A DNA stretch of 64,000 nt. Origin: Rhizobium sp. 16-449-1b (GTDB lineage: Bacteria; Pseudomonadota; Alphaproteobacteria; Rhizobiales; Rhizobiaceae). Under the pieces are notes generated by a model. That model saw only the letters and a list, made by a program, of their open reading frames with translations. It had not been told where the DNA came from and ran no database searches. A program made the translations under genes and the position numbers. The stretch is from positions 1-64,000 of the forward strand of contig NZ_JAGHMH010000007.1 in the NCBI RefSeq assembly GCF_017741935.1, read 5' to 3'. This document shows positions 1 to 9,131 of this stretch, one piece after another (positions within the stretch are counted from its first letter, which is position 1; the number at the start of each line of letters is the position of its first letter).

Positions 1-124
1 CGATCGACACCGTGTAGCCGCGCAGGCACGGCGTCAGGAGGTCCAGGAGCCGGAACATCGCGCCGTGCTCCCCATCGCGAGCATCGGCGCAGACCATCCA
101 GCGCCCCGCCCTGCCCGCCGACAT
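1..124 (-). CDS. Possible 5' end of a gene running off the window's left edge
   Basis: An open frame on the minus strand starts with ATG at 122-124 and stays open to base 1 (about 41 codons). The visible codons have the high GC3 typical of this genome (many GCG, GGC, CTG, CTC), which favours real coding. The visible peptide begins MSAGRAGRWMVC and recognises nothing I know. No clear Shine-Dalgarno precedes it. It would be divergent from the small gene at 188. A chance open frame in GC-rich DNA cannot be excluded. Confidence 0.35.
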   Translation of the reverse strand, partial: MSAGRAGRWMVCADARDGEHGAMFRLLDLLTPCLRGYTVSI

Positions 125-187
125 CGCGTTAAACTTGCGTCAACGCCCGCGTGGCATATCTCTGCAGGCGACAGGTAGGAGACTTTT

Positions 188-391
188 ATGGCATTCGTCG
201 GCTTCAAGAACACCCACAATCACACGATCTACGTCAATCCGGCCCAGGTGCTCTATGTCTCGACCTATGAGGAAGACGTCACGATCATCGCCTATGCCGC
301 CGCCGATGCCGCCGGCAAGCCTGCCGTCTCCTATGTGCGTGGCAGTGCCGACATGGTGCAGCACAAGCTGAGCGCTGGCGCGGCCCGCTGA
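188..391 (+). CDS. Small conserved-type hypothetical protein (67 aa)
   Basis: This is a 67-residue ORF preceded by a good ribosome binding site (GTAGGAGA, seven bases before the ATG). The product is soluble-looking, with no signal peptide or membrane segment. It alternates short beta-prone stretches (TIYVNPAQVLYVS, VTIIAYAA), suggesting a compact beta-rich fold. I do not recognise a named family. It stands alone: the possible divergent gene at 124 is on the other strand, and about 470 bases without a gene follow. The RBS and codon usage make it a likely real gene of unknown function. Confidence 0.65.
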   Translation: MAFVGFKNTHNHTIYVNPAQVLYVSTYEEDVTIIAYAAADAAGKPAVSYVRGSADMVQHKLSAGAAR

Positions 392-860
392 TCTACTCGC
401 GCCTACCGGGAATCCTGATCGCGTTTAGCGGGCAGTCGCCCAACAGTTGGGCATTCGCACGAATTGGGGATGTGAACGTGCCGTTCCGGTACGCATTCCC
501 GGAATGGGTCAGCGATACCGGCTCAGCGTTACCAATCGTCAAGTGTTTGAATCTTTGGCCATTCCCGCTTTGGAGCGGCTGGTGTCAGAATAATGTCGCT
601 TGCATTTTGCTCCGTTTACTGGCACCAATTGTGTACTCGGGCATTTGCATGCCGGTGACTGGACTGATGTGGCTGAGCCCTTCTTTGAGGGGCGGCGTGG
701 GGGGACCTTCACGCGCGTAGACGTTCTTTCCCCGTTCGTGAACTACTCGACTGACCCTTCGCGTTCTGAGTTAAGATGAGGGAGCGCGAAAGTGAAAGCC
801 GTCCATTTCCTCTCGGGGGGATGGATACCAGACAGACTACAGGGAAAAGGACCTATCCCA
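392..860. other. 469-base gene-poor stretch upstream of cspA
   Basis: No convincing gene is present. An 82-codon frame (472-720) has atypical composition for this genome, rich in Trp, Leu and Cys, and no ribosome binding site. The stretch is visibly less GC-rich than its neighbours. The last ~100 bases probably hold the cspA promoter and 5' leader: a TAAGAT hexamer at 772-777 could be a -10 box, but I see no good -35. Cold-shock genes often have long structured leaders, so part of this may be transcribed. Confidence 0.4.
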
Positions 861-1073
861 ATGGCCACCAAAGGCGTCGTAAAATTCTTCAACCAGGACA
901 AGGGTTTTGGTTTCATCACTCCTGATGGCGGTGCGAAGGACGTATTCGTTCACATCTCCGCTCTCCAGGCTTCCGGCATCCAGTCGCTCCGCGAAGGCCA
1001 GCAGGTTACCTTCGACACCGAGCCGGATCGCATGGGCAAGGGCCCGAAGGCCGTCAACATCTCGGCCAACTAA
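861..1073 (+). CDS. cspA: Cold shock protein (CspA family)
   Basis: The 70-residue product is a single cold-shock (OB-fold) domain. It carries both RNA-binding motifs: RNP1 (KGFGFI, residues ~16-21) and RNP2 (VFVHIS, ~30-35). Family members bind single-stranded nucleic acid and act as RNA chaperones in the cytoplasm. An in-frame start 69 bases upstream (792) would add a non-homologous N-terminus. The ATG at 861 matches the family's usual [11 protein letters not shown] start and length, with an AAAAGGA element about 10 bases before it. A strong intrinsic terminator follows, so it is monocistronic. Whether it is cold-inducible or constitutive cannot be told from sequence. Confidence 0.95.
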   Translation: MATKGVVKFFNQDKGFGFITPDGGAKDVFVHISALQASGIQSLREGQQVTFDTEPDRMGKGPKAVNISAN

Positions 1074-1101
1074 TACTGGTTTCTGCCTCGGCAGGACTGC
1101 G

Positions 1102-1131
1102 AACGGCGCTCCGCAAGGGCGCCGTTTTCGT
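1102..1131 (+). terminator. Rho-independent terminator of cspA
   Basis: A GC-rich hairpin (AACGGCGC paired with GCGCCGTT around a short CTCCGCAAGG-type loop) is followed by a T-rich run, about 30 bases after the cspA stop codon. Confidence 0.85.
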
Positions 1132-1249
1132 TTTCCGGCTTGCTGGCGCCGGGTGGCTCGCTCGGGTACCCGTGAGATGAGGGAGTGATAGCTTAAATGC
1201 ACCTCCCCCATTGATCGCAATGGACGAACCCGGCATAGCTGCATTATGA

Positions 1250-2116
1250 ATGACGACAATTTCCGCTAAGGCCCCCGCAATGGTAAACTACATCGAAGCC
1301 TCCTCCGCGCCATCCAAGAATACCGGCGCCATCAGGCTCTACGGCGCCGATGCCTTCGCGGGCATGCGCAAGGCGTGCCAGGTCACCGCCCGGTGTCTCG
1401 ATGCGCTTGATGATATCGTCAAGCCGGGCGTGACGACCGATGCGATCGATCGCTTCGTCTTCGATTTCGGGCTTGAGAACGGCGCTGTTCCAGCGACGCT
1501 CAATTACCGCGGCTATACGAAATCCACCTGCACCTCGATCAACCATGTCGTGTGCCACGGCATTCCGGATGCCAAGCCGCTGCGCGAGGGCGACATCGTC
1601 AATATCGACGTTACCTATGTGGTCGATGGCTGGCATGGCGATTCCAGCCGCATGTACACGGTCGGCACGGTCAAGCGCGCCGCCGAGCGGCTGCTCGAGG
1701 TGACCTATGAATCGCTGATGCGCGGGATCGCGGCCGTGCGCCCCGGCGCCCGCACCGGCGCCATCGGCGAAGCGATCCAGACCTATGCCGAGGCCGAGCG
1801 TTGCTCCGTGGTGCGCGACTTCTGCGGCCATGGGGTCGGCGCGCTGTTTCACGACAGCCCGAATATCCTGCATTACGGCCGCGCCAGCGAAGGACCGGAA
1901 CTGCGCGAGGGCATGATCTTCACGATCGAGCCGATGATCAACCTCGGCCGCCCGCATGTGAAGGTGCTGGCCGATGGCTGGACGGCCGTTACGCGCGACC
2001 GCTCGCTATCCGCGCAATACGAGCACACGGTCGGCGTCACTGCCGATGGCTGCGAGATCTTCACGCTGTCGCCCGGCGGGCTCGACCGCCCGGGCCTGCC
2101 ACCCCTCACAAAATGA
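1250..2116 (+). CDS. map: Methionine aminopeptidase, type I
   Basis: This metalloprotease removes the initiator Met from nascent proteins. The pita-bread fold is recognisable, and all five metal ligands are present in the expected spacing: D120 (NIDVT), D131 (GDSSRMY), H194 (CGHGVG), E227 (TIEPM) and E258 (QYEHT). At 288 residues it has a short N-terminal extension over the ~260-residue bacterial core. An alternative ATG at 1280 would remove the first ten residues, and I cannot decide between them. It is followed after 7 bases by radC, so the two are probably co-transcribed, an arrangement I associate with rhizobia. Confidence 0.95.
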   Translation: MTTISAKAPAMVNYIEASSAPSKNTGAIRLYGADAFAGMRKACQVTARCLDALDDIVKPGVTTDAIDRFVFDFGLENGAVPATLNYRGYTKSTCTSINHVVCHGIPDAKPLREGDIVNIDVTYVVDGWHGDSSRMYTVGTVKRAAERLLEVTYESLMRGIAAVRPGARTGAIGEAIQTYAEAERCSVVRDFCGHGVGALFHDSPNILHYGRASEGPELREGMIFTIEPMINLGRPHVKVLADGWTAVTRDRSLSAQYEHTVGVTADGCEIFTLSPGGLDRPGLPPLTK

Positions 2117-2123
2117 GCCGCTG

Positions 2124-2933
2124 ATGGCAAAAGGACCCGTTTCCCATTCCGAAGACCTGGAGCTGCCTTTCGCGGCGGATGAGGACGATGGCATGGACGA
2201 GCGGTCCTTCTTCGCCGAGCAGGCCGGCAAGCCCGCCGCTCTCCGGCCCTCGCCCGCCAAGGAAGAGCATTACCACGGCCACCGCGAGCGGCTGCGCCAG
2301 CGCTTCCGCGATCATGGCGATACCGCGCTTGCCGATTACGAAATGCTGGAGCTGATGCTGTTCCGGCTGATCCCGCGCCGCGATACCAAGCCGATCGCCA
2401 AGGCGCTGCTCGACCGCTTCGGCTCGCTCGCCGCCGTCTTCGGCGCGCCGATCACGCTGCTGCAGGAGGTGAAGGGCGTCGGCGAGGCGGTGGCGCTGGA
2501 CCTTAAGCTGATCTCGACCATCGCGCACCGGACGCTGAAGAGCGAACTGCGCGGCAAGCAGGTGCTGTCGTCGTGGTCGTCTGTCATCGAATACTGCCAC
2601 GCCGCCATGGCGCACGAAACGCGCGAGCAGTTCCGGATTCTGTTCCTCGACAAGCGCAACGCGCTGATCGCCGACGAAGTTCAGGGGCATGGCACGGTCG
2701 ATCACACACCAGTCTATCCGCGCGAGGTTGTGCGCCGCGCACTGGAGCTTTCGGCCACCGCGATCATTCTGGTCCACAACCACCCCTCCGGCGACCCTAC
2801 CCCGTCGCGTGCCGATATCGACATGACCAAGATGATCATCGATACCGCCAAGCCACTCGGGATCACGGTGCACGACCACATCATCATCGGCAAGGACGGG
2901 CATGCCAGCCTGAAGGGGTTGCGGTTGATCTGA
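2124..2933 (+). CDS. radC: RadC family protein (JAB/MPN domain)
   Basis: The 269-residue protein has an N-terminal helix-hairpin-helix region (roughly 60-130, including VKGVGEAVA) and a C-terminal RadC/JAB1-MPN metalloprotease-like domain (~150-269). The signature is [15 protein letters not shown], giving the H-x-H...D zinc-site pattern. RadC was historically linked to DNA repair, but its biochemical function is unsettled. The start at 2124 is 7 bases after the map stop, with map's frame overlapping any longer version. A longer open frame from 1974 lies inside map and is rejected. Likely in one transcript with map. Confidence 0.93.
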   Translation: MAKGPVSHSEDLELPFAADEDDGMDERSFFAEQAGKPAALRPSPAKEEHYHGHRERLRQRFRDHGDTALADYEMLELMLFRLIPRRDTKPIAKALLDRFGSLAAVFGAPITLLQEVKGVGEAVALDLKLISTIAHRTLKSELRGKQVLSSWSSVIEYCHAAMAHETREQFRILFLDKRNALIADEVQGHGTVDHTPVYPREVVRRALELSATAIILVHNHPSGDPTPSRADIDMTKMIIDTAKPLGITVHDHIIIGKDGHASLKGLRLI

Positions 2934-3177
2934 AATCGCCGCCGCGATTTTCCCCGCGCAGGTCGGATCCGCTATTCTGGAGTTACCCGTTCCTTCTGAT
3001 GATCGGTGACCGCCCATATGGCAAGTTATCCTGCAGCACCGACACCGCCGCCCTTATTTCGTCTCGCTCATTCCTAATATTCGGCCGTAAATCAATCTGC
3101 AACATTGACCGGATACGTGTGAACGCGCCATTTTGCGTCGCAATATGATTCCAGCTTTTCAACCGGGGCCTGCTTCC

Positions 3178-4584
3178 ATGTTTCAATACGATCTCGTTGT
3201 TGTGGGGAGCGGCCCGGCCGGTCGCCGTGGTGCTATCCAGGCCGCCAAGCTCGGCAAGAAGGTGCTCGTCATCGAGCAGGGCAAGCGCGTCGGCGGCGTC
3301 TCCGTCCATACCGGCACCATCCCCTCGAAAACATTGCGAGAGACGGCGCTCAATCTCTCCGGCTGGCGCGAGCGCGGCTTCTACGGCAAGGCCTACCGGG
3401 TCAAGCAGGAGATCAGCGCCGAGGACCTGCGCCGCCGCCTGCTGATCACGCTCGACCACGAAGTCGAGGTACTGGAGCACCAGTTCGCGCGTAACCGCGT
3501 GCAGCATCTGCGCGGCAAGGCGAGCTTCGTCGATGCCTCGACGCTGGAGATCGTCAAGGATGACGGCGAGGTCATGCGTGTTACGGCCGCAAGCATCCTG
3601 CTTGCCGTTGGCACCAAGCCGTTCCGCCCGGATTATATCCCCTTCGACAACAAGACGGTTCTCGACAGCGACGAGCTTCTCGATATCGAGGAACTGCCGC
3701 GCTCCATGGTCGTCATCGGTGCCGGCGTCATCGGCATCGAATATGCGACGATCTTCAGCGCGCTCGACACCGCCGTCACGCTGATCGATCCGAAGTCGAC
3801 GATGCTCGACTTCATCGACAAGGAAATCGTCGAGGACTTCACCTACCAGCTGCGCGACCGGAACATGAAGATCATGCTCGGCACCAAGGCGGAGAAGGTC
3901 ACCAAGCTCGATGACGGCAAGGTCGAGCTCATTCTCGACAATGGTCGCCGACTGGTGACAGACATGGTTCTCTTCGCGGCCGGCCGCATGGGCGCCACCG
4001 ATGCGCTGAACCTGAAGGCAGCCGGCCTCGAGGCCGACAGCCGTGGCCGCCTGAAGGTCAACCCCGAGACGTTCGAGACATCGGTGCCCGGCATTTACGC
4101 GGCAGGCGACGTCGTCGGCTTCCCGAGCCTCGCTTCCACCTCGATGGAGCAGGGCCGCATTGCGGCCCGCGTCGCCGTCGGTGCCGTTGCCAAGGAGCCG
4201 CCGAAATACTTCCCCTACGGGATCTATGCCGTGCCGGAGATTTCGACCTGCGGCCTGACGGAAGAAGAGATGAAGGAACGCGGCATTCCCTATGAATGCG
4301 GCATCGCCCGTTTCCGCGAGACCTCGCGCGGCCATATCATGGGTCTCGATACCGGCCTCCTGAAGCTGATCTTCTCGCTCAAGACGCGCCGCCTGCTCGG
4401 CGTCCACATCGTCGGCGAAGGCGCGACGGAGCTGGTGCATATCGGCCAGGCCGTGCTGAACCTCAAGGGAACGGTCGAGTATTTCGTCGAGAACACGTTC
4501 AACTACCCGACTCTCGCCGAAGCCTACAAGATCGCCGGCCTCGATGCCTGGAACCGGATGGGCGATATCAAGTCGGAGCTCTGA
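3178..4584 (+). CDS. sthA: Soluble pyridine nucleotide transhydrogenase (Si-specific)
   Basis: This FAD-dependent flavoprotein transfers hydride between NADPH and NAD+. The dinucleotide-binding motif GSGPAG lies at residues ~10-15. A second Rossmann motif (VIGAGVIGIE, ~176-185) binds the nicotinamide nucleotide, and FAAGRMG and GIYAAGDVVG are the conserved FAD-contact motifs. The C-terminal dimerisation domain follows. The redox-active CxxxxC of lipoamide dehydrogenases is absent (the region reads GVSVHTGTIPSKT), which is diagnostic for SthA against Lpd or glutathione reductase. From the ATG at 3178 the length is 468 residues, matching E. coli SthA (466). Upstream in-frame starts (TTG 3133, ATG 3145) would add non-conserved residues. 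Confidence 0.93.
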   Translation: MFQYDLVVVGSGPAGRRGAIQAAKLGKKVLVIEQGKRVGGVSVHTGTIPSKTLRETALNLSGWRERGFYGKAYRVKQEISAEDLRRRLLITLDHEVEVLEHQFARNRVQHLRGKASFVDASTLEIVKDDGEVMRVTAASILLAVGTKPFRPDYIPFDNKTVLDSDELLDIEELPRSMVVIGAGVIGIEYATIFSALDTAVTLIDPKSTMLDFIDKEIVEDFTYQLRDRNMKIMLGTKAEKVTKLDDGKVELILDNGRRLVTDMVLFAAGRMGATDALNLKAAGLEADSRGRLKVNPETFETSVPGIYAAGDVVGFPSLASTSMEQGRIAARVAVGAVAKEPPKYFPYGIYAVPEISTCGLTEEEMKERGIPYECGIARFRETSRGHIMGLDTGLLKLIFSLKTRRLLGVHIVGEGATELVHIGQAVLNLKGTVEYFVENTFNYPTLAEAYKIAGLDAWNRMGDIKSEL

Positions 4585-4765
4585 GCTTTTCGCTTGGCGC
4601 CACGCGCATCCGCCCTGGCCGTAAGCACAATCAAGCACATCAGCCCGTTTGTTGACGGGCTCCACGAAGGCGTTTCGACGCCTGACAACCTCGTAATAGG
4701 CGCAGCTTGTATAATCGGCTGCGTCTGATAGCGTTCATGTCACTGGGGGACTCTCTAATCAGCGA

Positions 4766-6553
4766 GTGACCGTGCGCGAACAATCCGAGACGACTGACCG
4801 GAATTTCCAGCTCATCCTCATCAAGCCGTCGCACTACGACGACGATGGCTATGTCATCCGCTGGTGGCGGGCGATGATCCCGTCCAATTCTCTGGCGGCG
4901 CTCTATGGTATTGCCGCCGACTGCGCCGAGCGGCGGGTGCTCGGCCCCGGTGTCGGCATCGACATCACCGTTATCGACGAGACCAATACGCGGGTGAACG
5001 TCCCGGCCCTTCTGCGACAGCTGAAAGCCAACGGCAATTTCGGCATGGTGGCTCTGGTCGGCGTACAATCGAACCAGTATCCGCGCGCGCTCGATATCGC
5101 CCGGCCTTTCCGCGATGCCGGTATTCCTGTTGCGATGGGGGGCTTTCACGTTTCCGGCTGTCTCTCGATGCTCGACGGCCACGCCGTGGGGCTCGACGAA
5201 TGCCGGGAGATGGGTATCTCGATGTTTGCCGGCGAAGTCGAGGGGCGGCTGGACAAGGTGCTGCAGGACGCCGCATCGGGAACGCTGGCACCGCTCTACA
5301 ATTTCATGAACGACCTGCCGAGCATTGAGGGTGCCGCCGTTCCGTTCCTGCCGAAGGTCAATGTGGCGCAGACGCTTGGATTGAGCACCAGCTTCGATGC
5401 CGGGCGCGGCTGTCCCTACCAGTGTTCCTTCTGCACCATCATCAACGTGCAGGGCCGCAAGTCTCGCTTCCGCACCGCTGACGATGTCGAGAAGCTGGTG
5501 CGGATGAACTGGGCGCAGGGCATCCACAAGTTCTTCATCACCGACGACAACTTCGCCCGCAACAAGGACTGGGAAGCGATCTTCGACCGGCTGATCCAGC
5601 TGCGTGAAGAGGATGGCATCCCGCTCGGCCTGATGATTCAGGTCGATACGCTCTGCCACAAGATCCCCAATTTCATCGAGAAATCGAAGCGCGCCGGTGT
5701 CACCCGCGTATTCATCGGGCTGGAAAACGTCAACCCCGACAATCTGACGGCGGCGAAGAAGAACCAGAACAAGATCACCGAATACCGCAAAATGCTGCTC
5801 GCCTGGAAGGCGCAGGGTATCATGACGCTCGCCGGCTACATTCTTGGTTTCCCGGCCGATACGCCGGAATCGATCCGTCGCGATATCGCGATCATCCAGC
5901 ACGAGCTGCCGCTCGACGTGATCGAGTTCTTCGTGCTGACCCCACTGCCCGGCTCGGAAGATCACCAGACGCTGTTCCGTAAGGGCGTGGCGATGGATCC
6001 CGACCTCAACATCTACGATGTCGAACATGTCTGCACCGACCATCCGAAGATGAGCAGAGAGGAGTGGGAGAGCATCTATCAGGAGGCATGGTCGCTCTAC
6101 TATTCGCCCGAGCATATGAAGACGCTGCTGCGCCGGGCGGTGGCGACGGGCGTACCGCTGGCGCGGCTGGTCAAGGTGCTGGTGTCGTTCGCCACCACCG
6201 TGCCGCTCGAAAACGTGCATCCGCTGCAGAGCGGGCTGTTGCGATTGAAGCATCCCTCGGAGCGACGGCCCGACCTGCCACGCGAGAGCGCGCTGGTCTT
6301 CTGGCCGCGCTTCGTCGGCGAGACGATCACCAAGCATCTGAAGCTCGGCGGCACGATCGCGCGACTGGCGGTCACCGCCTTCATGATTTCGCGCGACAAG
6401 AATGCCAGGACCTATATGGACCAGGCATTGACACCTGTTGGTGACCACGAGGACGAAACACTGGAGCTCTTCACCAAGACGGCGGGCGGACAGGCGGCGG
6501 TCTCGCATATCAAGAAGGTCAACGAGCTCACGCATGCGCATCGGGCGGGCTGA
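4766..6553 (+). CDS. B12-binding domain radical SAM protein of unknown substrate
   Basis: This 595-residue protein has an N-terminal cobalamin-binding-like (Rossmann) region, ~15-165. It lacks an obvious DxHxxG, so B12 binding is inferred only from architecture. A radical SAM core (~205-420) carries the 4Fe-4S motif C216-x3-C220-x2-C223 (GCPYQCSFC), and a C-terminal helical tail follows (~440-595). Members of this class methylate or rearrange unactivated carbons, or modify lipids, hopanoids or cofactors. I cannot assign a substrate. The start is GTG at 4766 (a second GTG lies at 4772). It is flanked by sthA upstream and convergent tig downstream, so context gives no functional clue. Confidence 0.85.
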   Translation: MTVREQSETTDRNFQLILIKPSHYDDDGYVIRWWRAMIPSNSLAALYGIAADCAERRVLGPGVGIDITVIDETNTRVNVPALLRQLKANGNFGMVALVGVQSNQYPRALDIARPFRDAGIPVAMGGFHVSGCLSMLDGHAVGLDECREMGISMFAGEVEGRLDKVLQDAASGTLAPLYNFMNDLPSIEGAAVPFLPKVNVAQTLGLSTSFDAGRGCPYQCSFCTIINVQGRKSRFRTADDVEKLVRMNWAQGIHKFFITDDNFARNKDWEAIFDRLIQLREEDGIPLGLMIQVDTLCHKIPNFIEKSKRAGVTRVFIGLENVNPDNLTAAKKNQNKITEYRKMLLAWKAQGIMTLAGYILGFPADTPESIRRDIAIIQHELPLDVIEFFVLTPLPGSEDHQTLFRKGVAMDPDLNIYDVEHVCTDHPKMSREEWESIYQEAWSLYYSPEHMKTLLRRAVATGVPLARLVKVLVSFATTVPLENVHPLQSGLLRLKHPSERRPDLPRESALVFWPRFVGETITKHLKLGGTIARLAVTAFMISRDKNARTYMDQALTPVGDHEDETLELFTKTAGGQAAVSHIKKVNELTHAHRAG

Positions 6554-6585
6554 GCCGGCGTTGCCCGACCGCAAATTTTGAGCAC

Positions 6586-6613
6586 AAAAAACCCCGCTTG
6601 AAGCGGGGTTTTT
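6586..6613. terminator. Bidirectional terminator between the radical SAM gene and tig
   Basis: The perfect hairpin AAAAACCCCGCTT/AAGCGGGGTTTTT has an A-run on its left arm and a T-run on its right arm. It can therefore terminate both the plus-strand radical SAM transcript and the minus-strand tig transcript. Confidence 0.92.
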
Positions 6614-6635
6614 CGTTGGATCGATTGGCCGGAGA

Positions 6636-8114
6636 TTACTCGGCGCCTTCCTCGGAAGCCTTCTTCTTCGGAGCGGCCTTCTTCTTCGGAGCAGCTTCTT
6701 CGCCTTCGGCAGCTTCAGCCTTGGCAGCAGCCTTCTTCTTCGGAGCGGCCTTCTTCGCTTCCTTCTCGGAGCCTTCGCCCTCTTCGTCGGCGAGCAGCTC
6801 TTCCTTGGTGACCTTCTTGTCGGTGACGTCGAGTTCGGTCAGCAGATGGTCGATGACCTTCTCTTCGAAGATCGGCGCGCGGATCGAAGCGGCCGCACCC
6901 GGCTGGCTGCGGAAGAATTCGAGGATCTGCTTTTCCTGGCCCGGATACTGACGCAGCTGCTCATAGATGGCGCGCTGCATTTCGTCTTCGCTCACTTCGA
7001 CGCCGGCCTTTTCGCCGATTTCGGAGAGAACGAGGCCGAGGCGGACGCGGCGCTCAGCGAGCTTCTTGTACTCTTCGCGAGCCTGCTCTTCCGTCGTGTC
7101 TTCGTCTTCGAAAGTCTTGCCGGACTGTGCGAGGTCGTTGGCGACCTGGTTCCAGATGCCGTTGTACTCGGCGTCGACGAGCGAAGCCGGGGTCTCGAAC
7201 TTGTACATTTCGTCGAGCTGGTCGAGGATCTGACGCTTGACCTTCTGACGGGTCATCGAGCCGTACTGCGATTCGATCTGGCCGCGAACGATTTCCTTCA
7301 GGCGGTCAGCCGATTCCAGGCCGAGCTTCTGAGCCAGTTCGTCGTTGATTTCAACGTCGGCAGGAGCAGCAACATCCTTGACGGTGACGTCGAAGGTGGC
7401 TTCAGCGCCAGCGAGGTTCTTGGCCGGGTAGTCAGCCGGGAACGTAACGTTGATGGTCTTTTCGTCGCCAGCCTTGGTGCCGACGAGCTGTTCTTCGAAG
7501 CCCGGGATGAAACGGCCCGAACCGAGAACCAGTTCGGCGCCCTGATCGGTGCCGCCTTCGAAGGCAACGCCGTCGACCTTGCCGACGTAGTCCATGGTGA
7601 TGCGGTCGCCGTCTGCGGCCTTGCCCTTCTTGGTCTCGTAGGAACGGGCGCTTTCAGCGACCTTGAGAACCTGCTCGTTGACTTCCTCGTCGGAGATATC
7701 AACGACTTCGCGGGTGATCTTGACGCCCTTGACGGACTTCAGTTCGATCGGGGGCAGAACTTCGTAGGAGAGAGTGAACTCGAAATCCTTCTGAGCCGAC
7801 AGGATCAGTTCTGCTTCGTCCTTGTCTTCCGTCATCGCGATTTCAGGCTGCGTGGCGGACTTTTCGCCGCGCTCGGCGAGAATGGAGGTCGGCTGTTCGC
7901 GGACGATCTCGTTGACGAGGTCGGCCATGATGGACTTGCCGTAAACCTTCTTGAGGTGAGCGGCCGGAACCTTGCCCGGACGGAAGCCGTTGATCCGGAC
8001 CTTGTCCTTCACGTCGGCAAGACGCTCGTTCATCCTGGTTTCCATGTCCTTGGCCGGGATTACGACCTTGATTTCGCGCTTCAGCCCTTCAGCGAGCGTT
8101 TCGATAACCTGCAT
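6636..8114 (-). CDS. tig: Trigger factor, ribosome-associated chaperone/prolyl isomerase
   Basis: The 492-residue product has the three trigger-factor domains: an N-terminal ribosome-binding domain (1-145, with the FRPGKVP signature near residue 44-50), an FKBP-type peptidyl-prolyl isomerase domain (~165-250, containing DYVGKVDG) and a C-terminal chaperone domain. It binds near the exit tunnel and holds nascent chains. It ends in an unusual ~50-residue low-complexity tail made of KKAA, PKKK and AAPKKKA blocks mixed with Glu. E. coli TF (432 residues) lacks this. Such tails are familiar in rhizobial TFs, but their role is unclear. The gene is monocistronic and ends at the shared terminator with the convergent neighbour. 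Confidence 0.96.
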   Translation of the reverse strand: MQVIETLAEGLKREIKVVIPAKDMETRMNERLADVKDKVRINGFRPGKVPAAHLKKVYGKSIMADLVNEIVREQPTSILAERGEKSATQPEIAMTEDKDEAELILSAQKDFEFTLSYEVLPPIELKSVKGVKITREVVDISDEEVNEQVLKVAESARSYETKKGKAADGDRITMDYVGKVDGVAFEGGTDQGAELVLGSGRFIPGFEEQLVGTKAGDEKTINVTFPADYPAKNLAGAEATFDVTVKDVAAPADVEINDELAQKLGLESADRLKEIVRGQIESQYGSMTRQKVKRQILDQLDEMYKFETPASLVDAEYNGIWNQVANDLAQSGKTFEDEDTTEEQAREEYKKLAERRVRLGLVLSEIGEKAGVEVSEDEMQRAIYEQLRQYPGQEKQILEFFRSQPGAAASIRAPIFEEKVIDHLLTELDVTDKKVTKEELLADEEGEGSEKEAKKAAPKKKAAAKAEAAEGEEAAPKKKAAPKKKASEEGAE

Positions 8115-8297
8115 GTCTTCCTACCTTCAATTCGTGGCGGCCGTGCCCAGACGCCGTTCGTTTCGATGAGCACGACGCCGGAAAGTGCCGGGCGTGGCTT
8201 GTTCTCAATTCTTCTTCGTTCTGCGTGAGCGGAACGGCGCTTGGCTCCGGGCAATCGAGGGGCACCGTTTTCGGTCCCTCGCCTGCAAGCCAGCTTT

Positions 8298-8381
<84 letters not shown>

Positions 8382-8537
8382 GTTCTCAAAAACCGCATGC
8401 ATATGCCTGCACATGAGGCCTTCCGGAGCGCGGCGTCTCTATATCACCCGATTTGGAGGAGGCAAAGGAAAAATGAAGGTCAAATGACAGCGATTTTTCC
8501 CGCCACCGCGCGGACTTGCGCCCGCAACCGGTCAAAC

Positions 8538-9131
8538 TCAGTAAAGCGGCTCCTCATAGGCCGGCTTGCCGTCCACCAGCAGGCTTTTGATCTGCGCCAT
8601 GCCATTGGCGCCAACGCTTACAGCAATCGACACCTGCCCATCACGGCGCGCCTCTTCCAGCGCATGTCCGGCCCCCTCGGGAACGTAATAGCGCTCGATC
8701 CCATATTCGACGCGGATGGTTTCGGCCTGCGAGGTCTCGCCGTAACTATAGAAAGGCTGGGTGTGCAACACGGCCGTACCGTCGGCTGGCGGGAGCTTGT
8801 CGAAGGATGATTCGGCGATCTGCCAGAAACCGCCCTCGCCCGGCTTGATGCGCACCCAGAGACTGCGCTCGGCCGCCTCCTTCGGCATGGCGCCTGATAT
8901 CGAGGAGACGGGCACGGAGGAGATGTCGTAGTTCAGCACCACGTAGTCGCCGCGCAGGAAGTCGCGCGGATCGACGGGCGCGGTCTTCAACAGCACCTGC
9001 GTTCCATTGCGCAGGACGGACGCGCGGCTCTGCACGATGTAGCCGAGCACGGCCGTCTGCAGCAGCGCCACGGTGACGGCGGCGGTGACGCAGCGGCGTT
9101 TCGAATAGCCCTTGAAGGAGAATATGCTCAT
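8538..9131 (-). CDS. GDYXXLXY domain membrane-anchored protein
   Basis: The 197-residue protein has an N-terminal membrane anchor (residues ~12-32) and a beta-rich exported domain. That domain contains the family-defining motif RGDYVVLNY (residues ~55-63). The ATG at 9129-9131 overlaps the stop codon of the upstream gene by four bases (ATGA), giving translational coupling. I chose this over a longer frame from 9188, which lies within the neighbour. This family is almost always paired with DUF2157/DUF4401 membrane proteins, as here. The function is unknown and an envelope location is inferred. Confidence 0.85.
   Translation of the reverse strand: MSIFSFKGYSKRRCVTAAVTVALLQTAVLGYIVQSRASVLRNGTQVLLKTAPVDPRDFLRGDYVVLNYDISSVPVSSISGAMPKEAAERSLWVRIKPGEGGFWQIAESSFDKLPPADGTAVLHTQPFYSYGETSQAETIRVEYGIERYYVPEGAGHALEEARRDGQVSIAVSVGANGMAQIKSLLVDGKPAYEEPLY

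Noticed and set aside
472..720. 82-codon ORF upstream of cspA
   Set aside because: No RBS, atypical composition, no family.
2983..4665. 560-codon minus-strand open frame
   Set aside because: Antisense to sthA; the peptide has no recognisable family and is a shadow.
4640..6574. 644-codon minus-strand open frame
   Set aside because: Antisense to the radical SAM gene, which has intact motifs on the plus strand.
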